DNA from: DASXRU01 sp033856235
GTDB taxonomy: Bacteria; Acidobacteriota; Blastocatellia; Pyrinomonadales; Pyrinomonadaceae
DNA length: 52,296 bases
NCBI GenBank assembly: GCA_033856235.1
Contig: JAWVFI010000167.1
Location: forward strand, 1 to 52,296
Direction of reading: 5' to 3'
The first letter of the stretch is position 1. Each line of letters opens with the position of its first letter. The position numbers and the translations under genes were made by a program. Under the pieces are notes generated by a model. That model made no database searches, was not told where the DNA came from, and worked only from the letters and a program-made list of their open reading frames with translations. This document shows positions 48,576 to 52,296 of the stretch, piece by piece.

Positions 48576-50729
48576 CTACTCGACGATAAAGCTTACAGTC
48601 TGTGACGTGCTCGCTTTGCTGGCTCGATCGTTAGCAGTTACCTGGAGCACATAACGACCGGGAGGCAGTTGCCCCAGCGACAACTCCGCCCAGTACGGGA
48701 GGCGCGCCTGGTCTTTCGCCGCATCCGCGGGCAATTGCGCCACCGGCATGGTGACCACGGTGCGGTTGTCACGCAGCACCCGGGCTTGGATTTCGACATC
48801 GACCGGTTTGCCGCTGCCGGCCGCGTTGTAAATGTAGGTTTGAAAGCGCAGCACTGCATTGCGCGCAAAGCGCCGGTCCACTTCAATCATTACAGGTTGC
48901 GGCGCGTTGCCGGTTGTTTCTTCCGCCGCCGTTGTGCTGCGCTCGCCCAGGAACAGACTACTCATTTGGAGTTGTCCCGCGGAAGCATTAGGCACTTCAA
49001 TCCACTGATGAGCGCTGCCGGTCCGTCCGCTGCCTCGCTCGCGCAGCGCGACCCGAACCTGATAGAGACCAGGAGGTACGCGTAGTTGCTGGTGCCACAC
49101 CACCGGCTGGTTTTGCGCGGAGGGTTCGCTGGTCACGGTCAGCACCTGCTTGAAGGTGACAATCACGCCGCGATCATCAACGGCCGCACCCACGACATCC
49201 ACCTCCGTCTTGCTTCCCGGAGCGGTTGCCAGATCCAAGGACGAGCGTTCGAGTTTCATGGAAGCTTTTAGCACCAGCCCTTGATCCTTCGTGTTCAAGT
49301 AACCAACGGAGAGCGCGGTTGCCAGCGTCCTTTGGGGATAAAGTGCGCCCAACGCGCTGACCAGCTCCGCCTCCGGCGTCTTTGCGGCCGGCGCCGGATC
49401 ATCCGTTTCGTGACTCACTTTAGCCGGGGCTGGAGGTGGCGCGTAGTAGTTGCGCCGCAGGCGAATGCGCAGATCTGGACGGTCCTTCACGTTAACTTTG
49501 ATCCGGGCTTTGCCATTGCGTTGCTCGTCGTTATCCGGCCGCCAGGCCAGCAGGTAGTACGTCGATGTTTCGTCGATGGCTTGTTGAAAGGCATCGGCAA
49601 AGGAATTCGAATTCATGATGGCCCGCCCGCCCGTATCGTCGGCGAGAATGTGCAAAGGCTCCTGCATCACCGCGTTTTCAAAGGTCGGCACCTTGGCCTG
49701 GGTCCCCGAAGCCAAGCCATCGGGAAAATCGTTTCGGCCGGCATCGACCATCGGGTCGTTGAACGTGCCCCTTGCATCCATCGTGTAAACGACAATGCCG
49801 GAACGCGCGGCCATGTCGGTCACACGTTGCAACAGGGTCATCGCATTCGAGGCGCGGACATCAGCAACAAAGCCTTCGGACATAAAGAAAACAAGTTTGC
49901 GCCCGGGCAAAGCAGCGGAGGAACGCATCAGGCTTTCCAATACCTCGAGCAGCTCGTTCGTGACCATCTTCGAGTGGGCGGAGATTTGGCGCACGCGATT
50001 CTTGACCATGTTCGCGGCAACTCTTCGCAAGGGACCTTTTGATTGAAACTCATTCATAGTTGCGGAAAGCAAGTAGCTGAAGAGCTCGCGATCGTTATGA
50101 TCTTCGACCCGGGTGGCTTCGTAATCGCTGATGGGAACTTTTCCCGCGTAGGTTTCCGGGTCCTTCTTGTAGGCCAGCCGCTCGATGGCCGCATGCAGCA
50201 TTGGCTTGTAGTCGCTTAGTTGTTGCAAGAACCCGATCTGCCCACTGGTGGAGACGACGGCGACCCGATCGTTCTGGCCCATCTGGTTGTCGATGAATTC
50301 AGTCAGGGCCTTGCGCGCGCGAATGAGGCTGGCGCCGCTCAGGTGCAGGTCATCCAGAAAAAACAAGATGATGCGGCCATTGTCGCTGGCCGAGGAGACG
50401 GCGGCGGGTTGGTCGCGCAATCGATCGCCGCGAGCTGCCGCGAGCTGAGCGGCTTCCCGAGCGCTGCCGGTTTTGATCAACTCGAAGAAGGAAATGGACT
50501 GCGGCTTACCGTCGAGGCTCAAAACAAACTGATCCGGAAGCAGGCCCTCAACAAATCGCCCGCGCTTATCAACGACGGTCAGGTCCGTCTGGACCAACTC
50601 CGTGTTGATGCGCACTACGTCATCGGCTGGGTCGCTGGCTTTTTTCTGCGGCGCTTGTTGCGCGTAAATGGAGGGCAAACAAAGGAGAGTGGCAGCCAGA
50701 ACGAGGGTCTTGGGCGCGGCTAATTTCAT
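48576..50729 (-). CDS. VWFA-related acidobacterial protein (exported), copy 2
   Basis: A 717-residue paralogue of the neighbouring convergent gene. Signal peptide TLVLAATLLCLPSIYAQQ; lead-in VVRINTELVQTDLTVVDKRG; VWA domain with IILFFLDDLHLSGASLIRAR, the same degenerate MIDAS, and YYLLAWRPDNDEQRNG; the C-terminal beta modules end AELSLGQLPPGRYVLQVTAN. The two share roughly half of their residues in the VWA part by eye. ATG 50729 matches the signal peptide; the open frame starts at 50771. It lies 59 bases after the MoaD-MoaE gene on the same strand. Confidence 0.88.
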   Translation of the reverse strand: MKLAAPKTLVLAATLLCLPSIYAQQAPQKKASDPADDVVRINTELVQTDLTVVDKRGRFVEGLLPDQFVLSLDGKPQSISFFELIKTGSAREAAQLAAARGDRLRDQPAAVSSASDNGRIILFFLDDLHLSGASLIRARKALTEFIDNQMGQNDRVAVVSTSGQIGFLQQLSDYKPMLHAAIERLAYKKDPETYAGKVPISDYEATRVEDHNDRELFSYLLSATMNEFQSKGPLRRVAANMVKNRVRQISAHSKMVTNELLEVLESLMRSSAALPGRKLVFFMSEGFVADVRASNAMTLLQRVTDMAARSGIVVYTMDARGTFNDPMVDAGRNDFPDGLASGTQAKVPTFENAVMQEPLHILADDTGGRAIMNSNSFADAFQQAIDETSTYYLLAWRPDNDEQRNGKARIKVNVKDRPDLRIRLRRNYYAPPPAPAKVSHETDDPAPAAKTPEAELVSALGALYPQRTLATALSVGYLNTKDQGLVLKASMKLERSSLDLATAPGSKTEVDVVGAAVDDRGVIVTFKQVLTVTSEPSAQNQPVVWHQQLRVPPGLYQVRVALRERGSGRTGSAHQWIEVPNASAGQLQMSSLFLGERSTTAAEETTGNAPQPVMIEVDRRFARNAVLRFQTYIYNAAGSGKPVDVEIQARVLRDNRTVVTMPVAQLPADAAKDQARLPYWAELSLGQLPPGRYVLQVTANDRASKASTSQTVSFIVE

Positions 50730-50788
50730 TTTGTTAATCCCGGTCGGAACTTGGCGGCGGCATAGCCGCACGCGAATGGCAGACTTTT

Positions 50789-51550
50789 TTAAGAACCTGC
50801 GGTTGAGCCATTAGCGCCTTCGCCTTCCACCCAAACCTCGCCATCTTCGAAGATCTCTTTTTTCCAGATTGGGACCGTGCGCTTCAGTTCGCGAATGGCC
50901 CACTCGCACGCTTCAAAGGCAGGGCGTCGATGGGGAGCGCCGGCGGCAATGACGACGCTGGTCTCTCCGATTTCCAGGCGGCCGGTGCGATGCACAATTC
51001 CCAAGTAGGCAATCTCGAAACGTTGATGGGCTTCGCGCCCCAAACGTTGCATCTCGCTGACTGCCATGGGTGCGTAAGCTTCATAAATCAGATAAAGCGA
51101 ACGGCGGCCGCGCGTCCACTCGCGCGCGTAACCATCCAAGGTTACCGTGGCGCCGCATTGGGGCAAAACAACGCGCCGGGCGGTCGCCCCGACGTCGATC
51201 GGATCTGTTGTGAGCTCAAAGAAATCGTGAGATGCAGTCGAATCATAGGCTGCAGTCTGGACTACGCTTTCTCCTCCGCCGCTGACGGGCGGAAACACGG
51301 CCAGCTCGTCGCCATCCTTAATTTCGCGGTCGGCATTAGCGTATTCCTGATTGATTGCGAACAGCAACGATCGGCCGAAGCGGCGTAGCCCGGGATAGAG
51401 AACCAGCACCCTCTCGAAGGCGTCAGCCGCCCGACTGGCGCCGTCCAACTCCATTTCAATCTGTTCGCGACCGGCAGTGTCCCGCGCTGCGCCGAAGAAC
51501 AGGACCTGAACGCGCACGGATTTGTCAGAGCTTTGGAGTGAAGTCGTCAT
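50789..51550 (-). CDS. Molybdopterin synthase, fused MoaD-MoaE
   Basis: A 253-residue fusion of the two subunits that insert sulfur into precursor Z to make molybdopterin. Residues ~12-93 are MoaD (VQVLFFGAARDTAGRE, DELAVFPPVSGG), whose GG is the site of the thiocarboxylate. Residues ~109-245 are MoaE, with GIVHRTGRLEIGETSVVIAA, HRRPAFEACEWAIRELKRTV and PIWKKEIFEDGEVWVEG carrying the active-site lysines. In the fusion the MoaD Gly-Gly is internal (91-93), so it must be cut after GG or used in another way. MoaX of mycobacteria is the known precedent. LON-domain gene 15 bases upstream. Confidence 0.9.
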   Translation of the reverse strand: MTTSLQSSDKSVRVQVLFFGAARDTAGREQIEMELDGASRAADAFERVLVLYPGLRRFGRSLLFAINQEYANADREIKDGDELAVFPPVSGGGESVVQTAAYDSTASHDFFELTTDPIDVGATARRVVLPQCGATVTLDGYAREWTRGRRSLYLIYEAYAPMAVSEMQRLGREAHQRFEIAYLGIVHRTGRLEIGETSVVIAAGAPHRRPAFEACEWAIRELKRTVPIWKKEIFEDGEVWVEGEGANGSTAGS

Positions 51551-51565
51551 CGTGAGCAGCCAGTT

Positions 51566-52267
51566 TTATTCGACTTCGATCTTTCGACCCGCGTGTCCGT
51601 TTCCCCTGGCCACTGAATGCACGCGGGCCCTTTCTTCGTAAGACGGCAGCGCCTGGTCCAGCATCTCACGCAGCCGGTCCAGGCGCTCAGAGGTTGATCG
51701 CAGCTCCAGCATTTCCAGTTTTGTTTCCGATTCCATTTCCATCGCCGCGGCTACCAGAAACGAAAGCCTTTGCGGTTCGGTATCCGAGATGTCGGGAAGA
51801 TTGGCCCGTTCATCGTTGATGGTGCGAACGGCCCGCGCGATCCGCATGAACATCTCGGCGACATGATGTGTTTTTTCAGCGAGCGCCTCGGTGTCTTCTG
51901 CATCATCTTCAAAGTAAGACACGCGGCCGACCAGGTAAGAATCGCCACGCTCGAGATAAGCCTCCACGCGGTAACGCACCAACCCCAGCGTCATGATGTT
52001 GGAACGGCCGTCAGGCAGCGCCTGGGTTTCCGTCACTTCAGCCACACAGCCGATGTGACCGGCGGGAGGTAGATCGGTGTCTGCAGAGCCGGGATCGAAA
52101 TATGAAAGACCAAACAGATTTCCGCCCGCGCGAATATCGCTCAGCATCTCGCGATAGCGCGGTTCAAAGATGTGCAATGGCAAAGGCACGCCGGGAAATA
52201 AAACAATGGGCAAGGGAAAGAGCGGCAGCTCGCGCAGGCCTCGCACTCTGTCTAATGCTTCACTCAT
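51566..52267 (-). CDS. LON substrate-binding domain protein
   Basis: A 233-residue protein made mainly of the N-terminal domain of Lon proteases: LRELPLFPLPIVLFPGVPLP, LHIFEPRYREMLSDI, IGCVAEVTETQALPDGRSNI and LGLVRYRVEAYLERG. The ATPase and protease domains are absent, as in many stand-alone bacterial members. The C-terminal third is helical. The function is not established; it may bind unfolded proteins. GGAGAAG 7 bases before ATG 52267 supports the start. The MoaD-MoaE gene follows by 15 bases. Confidence 0.9.
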   Translation of the reverse strand: MSEALDRVRGLRELPLFPLPIVLFPGVPLPLHIFEPRYREMLSDIRAGGNLFGLSYFDPGSADTDLPPAGHIGCVAEVTETQALPDGRSNIMTLGLVRYRVEAYLERGDSYLVGRVSYFEDDAEDTEALAEKTHHVAEMFMRIARAVRTINDERANLPDISDTEPQRLSFLVAAAMEMESETKLEMLELRSTSERLDRLREMLDQALPSYEERARVHSVARGNGHAGRKIEVE

Positions 52268-52296
52268 GAAGGAGCTTCTCCGCAGACTGATCGCAA

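Noticed and set aside
1..52296. tRNA or rRNA genes
   Set aside because: No cloverleaf with a TTCGANNC arm and matching acceptor stem, and no rRNA-like stretch, was recognised by eye; a covariance scan was not possible.

Overview
The window looks like a chromosomal segment of an Acidobacteriota, probably class Blastocatellia near Pyrinomonadaceae. This rests on recognised families, not on a database search: two VWFA-related proteins of the acidobacterial type, a protein kinase with a periplasmic propeller, a DUF4388 (PATAN) protein, a DUF6569/ARPP-1 lipoprotein, several lipoproteins with Asn/Thr-rich linkers, a MoaD-MoaE fusion, and gaps packed with dispersed palindromes. No rRNA, tRNA, CRISPR array, phage gene or transposase gene was found.

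Layout. 1-6971: the end of a GNAT acetyltransferase, gpmI, a GT9 glycosyltransferase, a PBP4-type carboxypeptidase, a TonB C-terminal protein and a DUF4388 protein. 7001-9772: a terminator, a LeuA-like aldol condensing enzyme, a DUF84 NTPase and thymidine kinase. 10283-16907: a signalling and proteolysis island with a sigma factor and a membrane-bound putative anti-sigma factor (+ strand), facing an operon (- strand) of a clostripain-like C11 peptidase with a heptad-repeat tail followed by an exported TPR-CHAT protein. 17478-21318: envelope lipoproteins. 21581-31178: DUF2231, uvrC, a PfkB kinase and FMN reductase pair, dienelactone hydrolase, ferredoxin, a PuuD-like membrane protein, Fe/Mn superoxide dismutase, a lipoprotein and a uracil-DNA glycosylase. 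31183-38775: YgfZ, a small hypothetical protein, a frameshifted serine/threonine kinase, YggX, peroxiredoxin, a TFIIB-type zinc protein and urocanate hydratase. 38795-46035: a TPR protein, esterase and inositol phosphatase operon, PlsC, PilZ and gyrA. 46361-52267: two convergent VWFA paralogues, MoaD-MoaE and a LON-domain protein.

Most gaps hold palindromic elements of several unrelated families. Two stand out. At 21326-21565 and 46038-46262, each about 225-240 bp, three small hairpins form one arm and are repeated in inverted order in the other arm, with different stem sequences that keep base pairing. Other gaps hold 22-36 bp inverted repeats, or long hairpins whose arms are degenerate 7-8-mer runs (18555-18706, 24187-24250, 28359-28480, 35389-35482, 35790-35894).

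The best candidates for something undescribed are the sigma/anti-sigma/CHAT/C11 caspase-fold locus and the nested inverted hairpin elements. The functional coupling in the first and the mobility or RNA role of the second are inferences.
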